The position numbers and the translations under genes were made by a program. DNA of 64,000 bases, from contig NZ_BAOP01000004.1 of the NCBI RefSeq assembly GCF_000344135.1, positions 124,001-188,000 of the forward strand, in the 5' to 3' direction. Numbering within the stretch: position 1 is the stretch's first letter; the number at the start of each line of letters is the position of its first letter. This DNA comes from Gordonia malaquae NBRC 108250 (GTDB lineage Bacteria; Actinomycetota; Actinomycetes; Mycobacteriales; Mycobacteriaceae). This document shows, piece after piece, positions 36,400 to 43,908 of this stretch. The notes beneath the pieces are model-generated. The model did no database searches, was not told the DNA's origin, and was given only the letters and a program-made list of their open reading frames with translations.

Positions 36400-37935
36400 T
36401 CAGCCGCGCAGTTCGCGCCTGAGGACCTTGCCTGTCGCCGTCTTCGGCAGTTCGGTGACGACGGTGAATCGCCGCGGCCGCTTGTAGGCGGCGAGTTGTG
36501 TCGCGGCGAACGCCTCGATCTGGGCGACGGTCGCGGTGGCGCCGGACTCGAGAGCAATGAACGCGCTGACCACTTCGCCACGCGTGTCGTCGGGGACGCC
36601 GACCACCGCGGCCTCGGCGACTGCGGGATGCCGGTACAACACATCCTCGACTTCGCGCGGCCACACCTTGTAGCCGGCTGTGGTGATCATGTCCTTGCGC
36701 CGATCGATGAGGAACACCCAGCCGTCGCTGTCGCAGAACCCGACGTCGCCGGTGTGCAGCGCTCCGTCGACGGGGCCGTCCACGACCGCCCCGTCATGCC
36801 AGTACCCGGGACTCACCTGTGGTCCGGCGATCTCCACTTCACCCACCACGCCTGGGCCGACGGGCCTGCCGGAGTCGTCGACGATCCTGCACCGTGTGGG
36901 GGCGAGTGGCACGCCTATCGAAAGTGCGCCCGACTCCGGATCGACTCGCCCGACTTCGCCTATCGGGGTGGCGATCGCAGGCGACGTGGTCTCGGTCAAT
37001 CCGTACACGATGCTGAGCTCTCGGCCGGAGCGCGCTGTCACCCGGGAGGCGACGGCCGCCGACACGGGGGCGCCGCCGGTCGCCATCCATTTCACCGACC
37101 GGAAGTCGTCGGCCCCGTCGGATGCGTCGACAAGCGCGACTATCGCGCTGATCGCGCCGACGATGAACGCGGGCCGATGATCGCGCATCGCCTGCACCAG
37201 GAGTGTCGCGTCGAATCGGTGAGCCAGAATCAACGGCGCGCCCACTCGCAAGGACAGCGCGAGATGTCCGACGATTCCGGTGACGTGGAAGAGCGGCGTG
37301 ATCGCAAGGACTTCGTCGTCCGCGGTGATCGACGTCCACAGTCGATAGAGTTCGGCGGCCGCCGTCAGATTTCCGTGCGTGATGACTGCCGCTTTGGGGA
37401 CGCCGGTCGTCCCGGACGTATAGAGCAGGAGTGCCGGATCGTCCGACGCCGGCGCTCCGGGCATCCGCGCCGAACTCGGCGACTCGGGAGCCGACCGCCA
37501 GTCGTCAGCGGACGTGAGCACAACCGTCACCACGTCGGTGTCTCCGCCGGAGATGATCGGCTCCGCACCGGCCGAGTACAGCTCGTCGAGGCAGACGAGC
37601 GCACGTGCACCGGTGTCGACCAACGCGAACGCCAGCTCACGCTCGGTGTACATGGGGTTCAGCGGGACAGCCGTCCCGCCCGCCTTCCATGCCGCGATCA
37701 CTGCGACGACAAACCCCGGATCGTTCTGGCAGAGGACTGCCACACGATCACCGGGGCCGAAACCATCATCAATGAGCCGCTGCGCGAGGTCATCGGAGAA
37801 CAGGTCGATCTCTCGCGCCGTCAGCGTCGTGTCGAGGTATCGGACCATCGGCCGATCCGCACCGGCGGCGACAGTCGCGGTGAACATCTCGAGGCCCGAA
37901 GTCGGCCGCGTCAGGTCGGCCGCGTCGTCGATCAT
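36400..37935 (-). CDS. Acyl-CoA ligase (AMP-dependent synthetase), copy 1
   Basis: Adenylate-forming enzyme of 511 residues that activates a carboxylic acid with ATP and joins it to CoA. The P-loop is LLYTSGTTGVPKAA; other cores are YGLTETTSP, HTGDVGF, DRRKDMITTAGYKVWPRE, and the catalytic Lys in PKTATGKVLRRE. ATG 37935 starts the domain; the longer open frame upstream is antisense to the next gene. It is a paralogue of the ligase at 38933 and is divergent from the Xre-TetR regulator. The acid substrate is not evident. Confidence 0.9.
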   Translation of the reverse strand: MIDDAADLTRPTSGLEMFTATVAAGADRPMVRYLDTTLTAREIDLFSDDLAQRLIDDGFGPGDRVAVLCQNDPGFVVAVIAAWKAGGTAVPLNPMYTERELAFALVDTGARALVCLDELYSAGAEPIISGGDTDVVTVVLTSADDWRSAPESPSSARMPGAPASDDPALLLYTSGTTGVPKAAVITHGNLTAAAELYRLWTSITADDEVLAITPLFHVTGIVGHLALSLRVGAPLILAHRFDATLLVQAMRDHRPAFIVGAISAIVALVDASDGADDFRSVKWMATGGAPVSAAVASRVTARSGRELSIVYGLTETTSPAIATPIGEVGRVDPESGALSIGVPLAPTRCRIVDDSGRPVGPGVVGEVEIAGPQVSPGYWHDGAVVDGPVDGALHTGDVGFCDSDGWVFLIDRRKDMITTAGYKVWPREVEDVLYRHPAVAEAAVVGVPDDTRGEVVSAFIALESGATATVAQIEAFAATQLAAYKRPRRFTVVTELPKTATGKVLRRELRG

Positions 37936-38073
37936 CAGCGTGCTGCTCTCATTCCGCGTCGTCAGTGACAGTCGGCTCTCGCACCGCGATTGTAGGCTCC
38001 GACACTCTGTCCGCGTTGGGGTTTCACGGCCGGGTCGCGCCCGAGATCGGTTGCGGCCAACTACGGTTGACGC

Positions 38074-38874
38074 ATGTCCGATCCGCCGACACAGGCGCAG
38101 CTGATGATCCGGCCGGCGCGTGAGCTGTCCGGGATCTCGATGCGCGAGCTGGCGCGACGTATCGGTGTGAGCGTCGGGACGATGAGCGGCATAGAGACCG
38201 GCAAGACAACGGTCAGCGTGGAGCGACTCACCACGATCGCGGCCGAATTGGGGACGACCGTCGAATCGCTGGCCGAGATCGTCTCCCCGACTCGGGTCGA
38301 CGACGCCGTTCCGGCATTCGATTGGCGGGTCTTTCCCGACCGCGACCTCGACCCTGCGCTTGCAGCGGCGATCCGATGTTTTGTCGGCGTCGGCTATCAC
38401 GGTGCGACGATGCGCACGATCGCGGCGGAGGCCGGCCTCAGCGCGGCGGGCGTGTATCACCACTACCCGAGTAAGCAGTCGCTGCTGACGGCGGTGTTCG
38501 ACCTGGCGCACGCCGAGCTGGCCGCGCACACCGACGCCGCTGCCGCCGATGCGGACTCCCCCACGATGTCGTTCGGCAATGTGTGTGAAGCGGTCGCACT
38601 GTTCGCCGCCACACGTCGTGACGTGATGCTGATCGTCCTGGCCGATCAGGCGAATGTCGATCCCTCCGACAAGGCACGAGTGCAGTCTGCGTCGGACCGA
38701 CTGGTTCGAAACGTCGAGCGGCTGGTCGACGAGATCGGAGTCGACGATCCGTCGGCCACTGCGCGCGCCGTCGTCGACCTGTGCGGGAGCGTCTGCCGCC
38801 TCGACCCGACCGCGGATCCCACGACGGTCGCACGCCTCTATCGACAGTTCGGTCTTCGGCTCGCGGGAGAGTGA
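38074..38874 (+). CDS. Dual DNA-binding regulator: Xre-type HTH plus TetR-type HTH
   Basis: A 266-residue protein with two different DNA-binding domains. Residues about 11-71 form an Xre/Cro HTH (MRELARRIGVSVGTMSGIE, TTIAAELGTTVESLAEI). Residues about 93-139 form a TetR HTH (ATMRTIAAEAGLSAAGVYHH, YPSKQSLLTAVF), followed by a helical ligand-binding domain. It sits between two paralogous acyl-CoA ligase genes, divergent from the first and convergent with the second. Control of these ligases, perhaps by a CoA thioester, is likely but unproven. Confidence 0.87.
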   Translation: MSDPPTQAQLMIRPARELSGISMRELARRIGVSVGTMSGIETGKTTVSVERLTTIAAELGTTVESLAEIVSPTRVDDAVPAFDWRVFPDRDLDPALAAAIRCFVGVGYHGATMRTIAAEAGLSAAGVYHHYPSKQSLLTAVFDLAHAELAAHTDAAAADADSPTMSFGNVCEAVALFAATRRDVMLIVLADQANVDPSDKARVQSASDRLVRNVERLVDEIGVDDPSATARAVVDLCGSVCRLDPTADPTTVARLYRQFGLRLAGE

Positions 38875-38884
38875 ACCGACGACT

Positions 38885-38913
38885 CTCCGCCCGACGGAGA
38901 GTGTCGGGCGGAG
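38885..38913. terminator. Terminator between the regulator and ligase 2
   Basis: An 11-bp perfect inverted repeat (38885-38895 with 38903-38913) lies between two converging genes. Confidence 0.65.
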
Positions 38914-38932
38914 TGTCGATGGTGCGATCGGC

Positions 38933-40609
38933 TCAGGAGCGTGCGATGACCTCGTCGCGCAGCGTCCGGCGCAGCACCTTTCCGGTGGCAGTCTTCGGGA
39001 GTTCGGCGATGATCTCCACTGACCGCGGGTACTTGTACGCCGCCATCTGAGCCTTGCAGAACTCGACGATCTCCTCCCCTGTCGCCGACGCTCCCGGCCG
39101 GAGCGAGACGAACGCCTTGACCGTCTCACCGCGGTACTCGTCCGGCACACCGACGACCGCGGCCTCCGCGACTGCCGGGTGCCCGTACAGAACGTCCTCG
39201 ACTTCCCTGGGCCACACCTTGTACCCGGACGCGTTGATCATGTCCTTCTTCCGGTCGACCAGGTAGAACCAGCCGTCCGTGTCCATGAATCCGACGTCGC
39301 CGGTCCGGAGTTCGCCGCCCGGCATCGACTCCGCTGTCGCCTCGGGTCGGTTCCAGTACCCCGGAACCACTTGCGGCCCCGACGTCGCGAACTCCCCGAC
39401 CTCTCCGACGGGAACGTCGTCGCCGTTGTCGTCGATCACTCGAACCACCGTGTTGAACACGGGCACACCGACCGAGAGTGCCCCCGACTCGGCGTCGACT
39501 GGCGCACGGACACCGAACGGGACCGCGTGCGACGGCGAATTGGTCTCCGTGAGGCCATAGATGTTGTGGATGTAGGCCCCGAAGACTCTCTCGAGACGGT
39601 CGGCGACCGCAGGTGCGATCGGCGCACCACCGGAGTACAGCGCCCGCAACGACGCGAAGTCGCCGGCCTCCGCGCCACCGGAGTCGGCGAGTGCGATGTA
39701 CGCGGTGATCGCTCCGACCGTGAATGTCGGACGATGCTCGCGGATCGCCTCGACCATGACGTCCGGCGCGAACCGGTGAGTCAAGACCAGCGGAGCGCGG
39801 AGCAGCGCCGCGATCATCACGTGCCCGACCAAACCGGTGATGTGGAAGAGCGGCGCGACGCCGAGCACCACGTCGTCTCCGGTCAGGCCCATCCAGTCGC
39901 GATAGGTCTGTGCGTTGAAAGCAAGGTTCCCGTGAGTGTTGAGCGCGCCCTTCGGCTTTCCCGTCGTCCCCGACGTGTACGTCAGGACGGCGAGATCGTC
40001 CGCCGTCGGTGCGGCCGCGGACCGTACAGCCGACCCGTCATGCTCCGCGATGATCGCCGTCAGCGACGACGTTCCGGCTGGGACGTCTGACGTCTGTCCA
40101 CCGAGCACACGACGATCGTCGCGTGACTGCCCGTCGAGCGCGGACACTGTGACGACCGTCCGCACCGCGGTGGTTCCCTCCGCGATCACCTCGCGCGCGA
40201 CGTCGTCGTAGAGCTCGTTCAGTGCGAGCAGAGCGACGGCACCCGAGTCTTCGAGGAGATACGCCAGCTCACGCTGCCGGTTCATCGGGTTCACCGCGAC
40301 CGCTGCACCGCCCGCTTTCCACGCCGCCACCAACCCGATCACAAATGCGGGATCGTTCTGGACGTAGAGCGCCAGACGATCACCCGGTGCGAATCCGTCG
40401 GCGATCAACGACGCAGCCAGCGCATCGGCAGCGGAGTTGATCTCACCATAGGTCAGCACACCGTCGAAGTACTTGATCGCGGGCGCGTCCGCCGCCTCAG
40501 TGGCCGCCGACACGAAGATCGCGAGAGCCGACTCGTTGGCGAGTGCGATGTCGGCGGGCCGGCCTTGCGAGTAGAGCGCGAGCCAGGGTCGGTCGGTGTA
40601 CACCGTCAC
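38933..40609 (-). CDS. Acyl-CoA ligase (AMP-dependent synthetase), copy 2
   Basis: A 558-residue adenylate-forming ligase paralogous to the one at 36400: both share GYKVWPREVEDVLY and HPAVAEAAVVGVPD almost unchanged. The P-loop is LTYTSGTTGKPKGA, and the C-terminal Lys lies in PKTATGKVLRRT. GTG 40609 overlaps the stop of the cyclase gene (GTGA), so the two form an operon with the cyclase first. Together they suggest ring or amide opening followed by CoA activation of the acid released. Confidence 0.9.
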   Translation of the reverse strand: MTVYTDRPWLALYSQGRPADIALANESALAIFVSAATEAADAPAIKYFDGVLTYGEINSAADALAASLIADGFAPGDRLALYVQNDPAFVIGLVAAWKAGGAAVAVNPMNRQRELAYLLEDSGAVALLALNELYDDVAREVIAEGTTAVRTVVTVSALDGQSRDDRRVLGGQTSDVPAGTSSLTAIIAEHDGSAVRSAAAPTADDLAVLTYTSGTTGKPKGALNTHGNLAFNAQTYRDWMGLTGDDVVLGVAPLFHITGLVGHVMIAALLRAPLVLTHRFAPDVMVEAIREHRPTFTVGAITAYIALADSGGAEAGDFASLRALYSGGAPIAPAVADRLERVFGAYIHNIYGLTETNSPSHAVPFGVRAPVDAESGALSVGVPVFNTVVRVIDDNGDDVPVGEVGEFATSGPQVVPGYWNRPEATAESMPGGELRTGDVGFMDTDGWFYLVDRKKDMINASGYKVWPREVEDVLYGHPAVAEAAVVGVPDEYRGETVKAFVSLRPGASATGEEIVEFCKAQMAAYKYPRSVEIIAELPKTATGKVLRRTLRDEVIARS

Positions 40610-41562
40610 TTGATCGCCACCGGGTTGACCGGAGACCCCGTCGCACGGTGGATCTTCAGCGGCGCGGCCACGTAGAACGACGTGTAACGACCGTCGTCCG
40701 CCGAGTCTGCGGCGAGCTTCTCGAGATCGCAGATCTCGGTGAAAGTGACGCCCAGGTTCCGCATCAGCGCATTGTGCAGGACAAGTGCGACACCGCTGTT
40801 CGGATCGAACGTGACCTCGTTGGCGATCGTGTCGGTGACGAGGTTGGGGATCTCCATGTCCTGGAACCACTCGACGAGTCCAGGCGAGTACACCAGACCG
40901 GACTCGCAGAAGTCCTCATAGAACGCATCGCCCTTCTCGAAGAACAGCTGCAGATGATTCGTTCGGATCATCAGGATGTCGCGCTTGGCGATCGGCGTGC
41001 CCTGCGCCTCCGCGCAAGCGATGAGATCCTCGTGCGTGAACGTCTCGCCCGGTTCGAGGTAGTCCTTGCCGCGGAAGCGCGCCATGTCGAGGAGGTTGGC
41101 CCGGCCTGCGACGCCCCGCTGTGCGATCGGTTCGACGCTGGCCTTCTCGAGGCCGCCGATGGTGGTGCGGGCGTCGTAGCCGTTCCAGATCTTGCCGTCG
41201 TACCAGACGTGTCCCAGAGCGTCGTACTGCGTGGATCCCTGGAGGAAGGCGTTCAGCTTGTCATCGGCGTAATGCAGTCCGCCCGGGAAGGCCGGCCCGT
41301 CGCCGCCCTCGTCCCAGTGTGATTCGTCCAGGATCATCTCGCGGGTGGCGGGGCTACGGCCGGGCCACACCGGATCGCCGTTCGGGTCACCGATGAGCCG
41401 CTGCAGAGTGAACAGCTCGCCCTTCTGGATCTGGGCCGCGCCGGCCACGACCTGCTCCGGGGTCAGATAGTTCAGTGATCCGACCTGGTCGTCCGGTCCC
41501 CACTTACCCCAGTTCGACGGGGAGTCGGCCAGAAGCTCGGTAAGGTCAGGAGCATCGGTCAT
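40606..41562 (-). CDS. Cyclase-family metal-dependent hydrolase
   Basis: A 318-residue member of the cyclase/kynurenine formamidase-like family (PF04199). The family's metal region HxGTHxDxxxH is seen in modified form as GSTQYDALGHVW, in which the first histidine is replaced. GRANLLDMARFRG and MIRTNHLQLFF also fit. ATG 41562 was chosen over an earlier in-frame codon because it precedes the conserved start. The gene is coupled to ligase 2 and has a TetR-type palindrome just upstream. The substrate is unknown. Confidence 0.8.
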   Translation of the reverse strand: MTDAPDLTELLADSPSNWGKWGPDDQVGSLNYLTPEQVVAGAAQIQKGELFTLQRLIGDPNGDPVWPGRSPATREMILDESHWDEGGDGPAFPGGLHYADDKLNAFLQGSTQYDALGHVWYDGKIWNGYDARTTIGGLEKASVEPIAQRGVAGRANLLDMARFRGKDYLEPGETFTHEDLIACAEAQGTPIAKRDILMIRTNHLQLFFEKGDAFYEDFCESGLVYSPGLVEWFQDMEIPNLVTDTIANEVTFDPNSGVALVLHNALMRNLGVTFTEICDLEKLAADSADDGRYTSFYVAAPLKIHRATGSPVNPVAIK

Positions 41563-41595
41563 GGGTGTCACCTTCCAGGGAATGAACACTCACCC

Positions 41596-41609
41596 ACCGA
41601 GCGTTCGGT
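41596..41609. promoter_or_regulatory. TetR-type operator upstream of the cyclase-ligase operon
   Basis: ACCGA-GCGT-TCGGT is a near-perfect palindrome 34 bases before the cyclase start. It has the form of TetR-family sites seen at lipid-catabolism operons in actinobacteria. Confidence 0.45.
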
Positions 41610-41706
41610 TTGTTCAGGTGTGACCACAGTCACCCGTCCGGCGGCGATTGTCAAGGGTTCACCGAAACGTTCCGCGAATACGCAGGTAGAAGGCCCCACA
41701 GACAGC

Positions 41707-41740
41707 AACCCGCGAGGATGCGGGCGCATCCTCGCGGGTT
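41707..41740 (-). terminator. Terminator after the proline-rich protein gene
   Basis: A 15-bp perfect inverted repeat (41707-41721 with 41726-41740) with a 4-base loop lies 16 bases past the stop of the minus-strand gene. Confidence 0.8.
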
Positions 41741-41756
41741 GATCGAGTGGCGAATT

Positions 41757-42284
41757 TCAGAGAGTCGGGGGCACGCGCGGTGGGGGCGGCGGAGGTGGCG
41801 GTGGGGGCATCCGCGGCGGTACACCGTTGACCGGCCCCATCGGATGCGGTCCCATCGGTCGCGATCCCGTCGGTGGAGGCCCCATCGGAGGCGGGCCGAC
41901 CATCGCCGGGCCGGCCGGGTGAGGCATCGGCGGGCGACCGAACTGTTGTGGAGGAATCGGCCGCTGAGGCATCGACTGTTGGGGCATCGGCTGTTGAGGC
42001 ATCGACTGTGCCAAGCTCCGGCCCGGCAGCGTCGGCGCTCCTGGACCTGGATGCCCGTAGCCTGGACCGAAAGGCTGTTGCGGCAGCGGCGCAGGTGCGG
42101 GGATCCCGAATCCGTCTGGGCGTTCGGGAACGCTACCGTCCTGGCGCGCCGTCGCATGGAACTCGGTGAGCTCAGCACGCGGTGTGTTGCGCAGCTTGTT
42201 CCACGCGAACAACCACATCGCCACCTGAAGCAGCGGTACGCCGAAGATGACGAGGAATATGACAACCGGAATCAGACTGTCCAT
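41757..42284 (-). CDS. Membrane protein with proline-rich cytoplasmic or external tail
   Basis: A 175-residue protein with one N-terminal transmembrane helix (SLIPVVIFLVIFGVPLLQVA, about residues 3-25) and a short charged stretch. The remainder is a long low-complexity tail of Met-Pro-Gln and Met-Gly-Pro repeats that ends in a run of ten prolines. No enzyme domain is visible; the tail suggests a scaffold or surface-anchored binding role. ATG 42284 lies 4 bases after the stop of the upstream gene at 42289, so the pair is probably cotranscribed. I do not recognise the family. Confidence 0.65.
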   Translation of the reverse strand: MDSLIPVVIFLVIFGVPLLQVAMWLFAWNKLRNTPRAELTEFHATARQDGSVPERPDGFGIPAPAPLPQQPFGPGYGHPGPGAPTLPGRSLAQSMPQQPMPQQSMPQRPIPPQQFGRPPMPHPAGPAMVGPPPMGPPPTGSRPMGPHPMGPVNGVPPRMPPPPPPPPPPRVPPTL

Positions 42285-42288
42285 CGAC

Positions 42289-42696
42289 TCAACCCACTTC
42301 ACTGAAGTGTGCGCGGGCCGTCGGGTCCTCGGCGAGCACCTCTCGGGCGAGGCGGTCGAAGAATGCCCGGTACTGCTTGTAGCCGACGAGTTGTTTTCGG
42401 CCTGCAGGCACAAACCCGATCTTGTCCTGCGACGTGGTGAACGACATGATGTCGGTCTTCACGTCACATCCGACCATCGTGCTGTCGATGTTGACCACAA
42501 AGGTCATGTACTCGGTGACACCGCCCATTCCCCGGATCGAGAATCGCAGCCACCCGTTGCCTCCGCCGAGATATCGGAGCGTCGGCGTCGGCGTCGGCGG
42601 CGATTGACGGTGCGCGAGTTCGGCGACGCGGTACGGCGACAGCCTCGTCTGCAGGAATCCGGCCGCGTTCTCGAACCGGTGCGATGCTTGGCCCAT
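42289..42696 (-). CDS. Hypothetical protein
   Basis: A 135-residue soluble protein with no family I recognise. It has an aromatic/Gly segment (RYLGGGNGWLRFSIRGMGG) and a strand-rich middle (EYMTFVVNIDSTMVGCDVK), and ends in a basic helix (YKQYRAFFDRLAREVL). Codon bias is like that of its neighbours, and a start with normal spacing supports it as a real gene. It is directly followed by the proline-rich membrane protein gene. Confidence 0.6.
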   Translation of the reverse strand: MGQASHRFENAAGFLQTRLSPYRVAELAHRQSPPTPTPTLRYLGGGNGWLRFSIRGMGGVTEYMTFVVNIDSTMVGCDVKTDIMSFTTSQDKIGFVPAGRKQLVGYKQYRAFFDRLAREVLAEDPTARAHFSEVG

Positions 42697-42794
42697 GGCG
42701 ACTCCTCGGTGTAGGTCGATCGTGAGAACCTACGCCTGAAACCTCTCTGCCAACATGTCCTTGGACAGGATGTCCACCGGTCCGACCAGCAGAT

Positions 42795-43883
42795 TCATCT
42801 GTCTGGTGTAGTCGACGGCGCGAACGGTTTGATGAAGTCGGGCACACCGCCGGTGCGCCGCAACAGCGGCGAACCGAAGAAGGGCGCAACAACCTGGCAC
42901 GGCACCACTCGGCTCGGATGGTCGTCGAGCGCGTTGAGGACGAACGCCGCCGCGCGAGGAGATCCGCAGATGCCGAGATGGTCGGACAGGTCTTTCACAC
43001 AGCCGGCTTGAAGGACGATGTTGGTGACGTCGACGCCGTCCGGTCCCGGGAGTTGTCCGGAGGTGAACGGGTGCACCAGTTCATCGTGGACAGTCGAGAT
43101 GTTGGTGTACGAGATGCCGGGGACGTACGGCCCGCCGTCGGCGTTCATCGTGGCGATGAACTCCGAATCGTCCATCATCTGCGGTAGCGCACGGCACGGG
43201 ACCACCCCGGCGGGGTCGAAGCCGAAACGGCTGAGGATTCCGGTCGCCCCGTCGAGCACAGTGGTGCCTTCCCACAGTGGAGCCAGGGACACGTACTTGC
43301 CGATCCTGTCGTGCCCGCCGAGAAAGCGTGCCCAATAGTTGGGGACGAGCGTGCCCTGCGAATGACCGACGACGTGTACCTTGTCCGATCCGGTCGCCGC
43401 CATGACCTTCTCGGCGAACGCGCCGAACTCTGCTGCGCTCTCCTCGATCGTCGTCATGCCGCCGAGAGCCGAGATCGGCCACCGCGACCCGGGGATGGCG
43501 CCGAAAGTCAGCGTGAACACCGAATAGCCCGCCTCGGTGAGCAACGGGACGTAGGTGCCCCAGTTCGTCTGGCCGCCGCCAGCCGTTCCGTGCGCGAGGA
43601 TCACCGGAATCGGGTGCGCCGGGTCGAGCGGATCGTCCCACCGGTTGGCGCCGGGCAGGCTTCCCCCTGGATGCGCGAGTTCGGGCCCGATGCCGGCGAA
43701 GAAGTCGTAGACAACCTTGCCCGTCGGGTCGTCCGCGTCACCACCGAGACTGATCAGTTCACGCGGAAACCGTTGAACTACCGAGTTCGCCGCCTGCAGG
43801 ATCGGCTGGGTGATCTTCTGCGCCGCCGCCAGCGGCAGGGTCACGAGGTCGCCGATGAACTCGTTCAGGTTCTTCGGAGGCAT
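42795..43883 (-). CDS. Lipase class 2-like alpha/beta hydrolase
   Basis: A 362-residue hydrolase. The oxyanion segment ILAHGTAGGGQTNWG precedes the nucleophile elbow VGHSQGTLV, and the later ALDDHPS-type region holds candidate acid and His residues. It resembles the extracellular lipase class 2 (PF01674) group. No clear signal peptide is present from ATG 43883, although the N-terminal 30 residues are amphipathic, so its location is uncertain. The open frame upstream of 43883 is antisense to glnE and was discarded. Confidence 0.82.
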   Translation of the reverse strand: MPPKNLNEFIGDLVTLPLAAAQKITQPILQAANSVVQRFPRELISLGGDADDPTGKVVYDFFAGIGPELAHPGGSLPGANRWDDPLDPAHPIPVILAHGTAGGGQTNWGTYVPLLTEAGYSVFTLTFGAIPGSRWPISALGGMTTIEESAAEFGAFAEKVMAATGSDKVHVVGHSQGTLVPNYWARFLGGHDRIGKYVSLAPLWEGTTVLDGATGILSRFGFDPAGVVPCRALPQMMDDSEFIATMNADGGPYVPGISYTNISTVHDELVHPFTSGQLPGPDGVDVTNIVLQAGCVKDLSDHLGICGSPRAAAFVLNALDDHPSRVVPCQVVAPFFGSPLLRRTGGVPDFIKPFAPSTTPDR

Positions 43884-43908
43884 CCGACCATGGTAGCCAC
43901 CGCCGACC

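Noticed and set aside
36400..39150. Single 916-codon frame covering ligase 1 and beyond
   Set aside because: The ligase starts at 37935. The part above it is antisense to the Xre-TetR gene and has no recognisable sequence.
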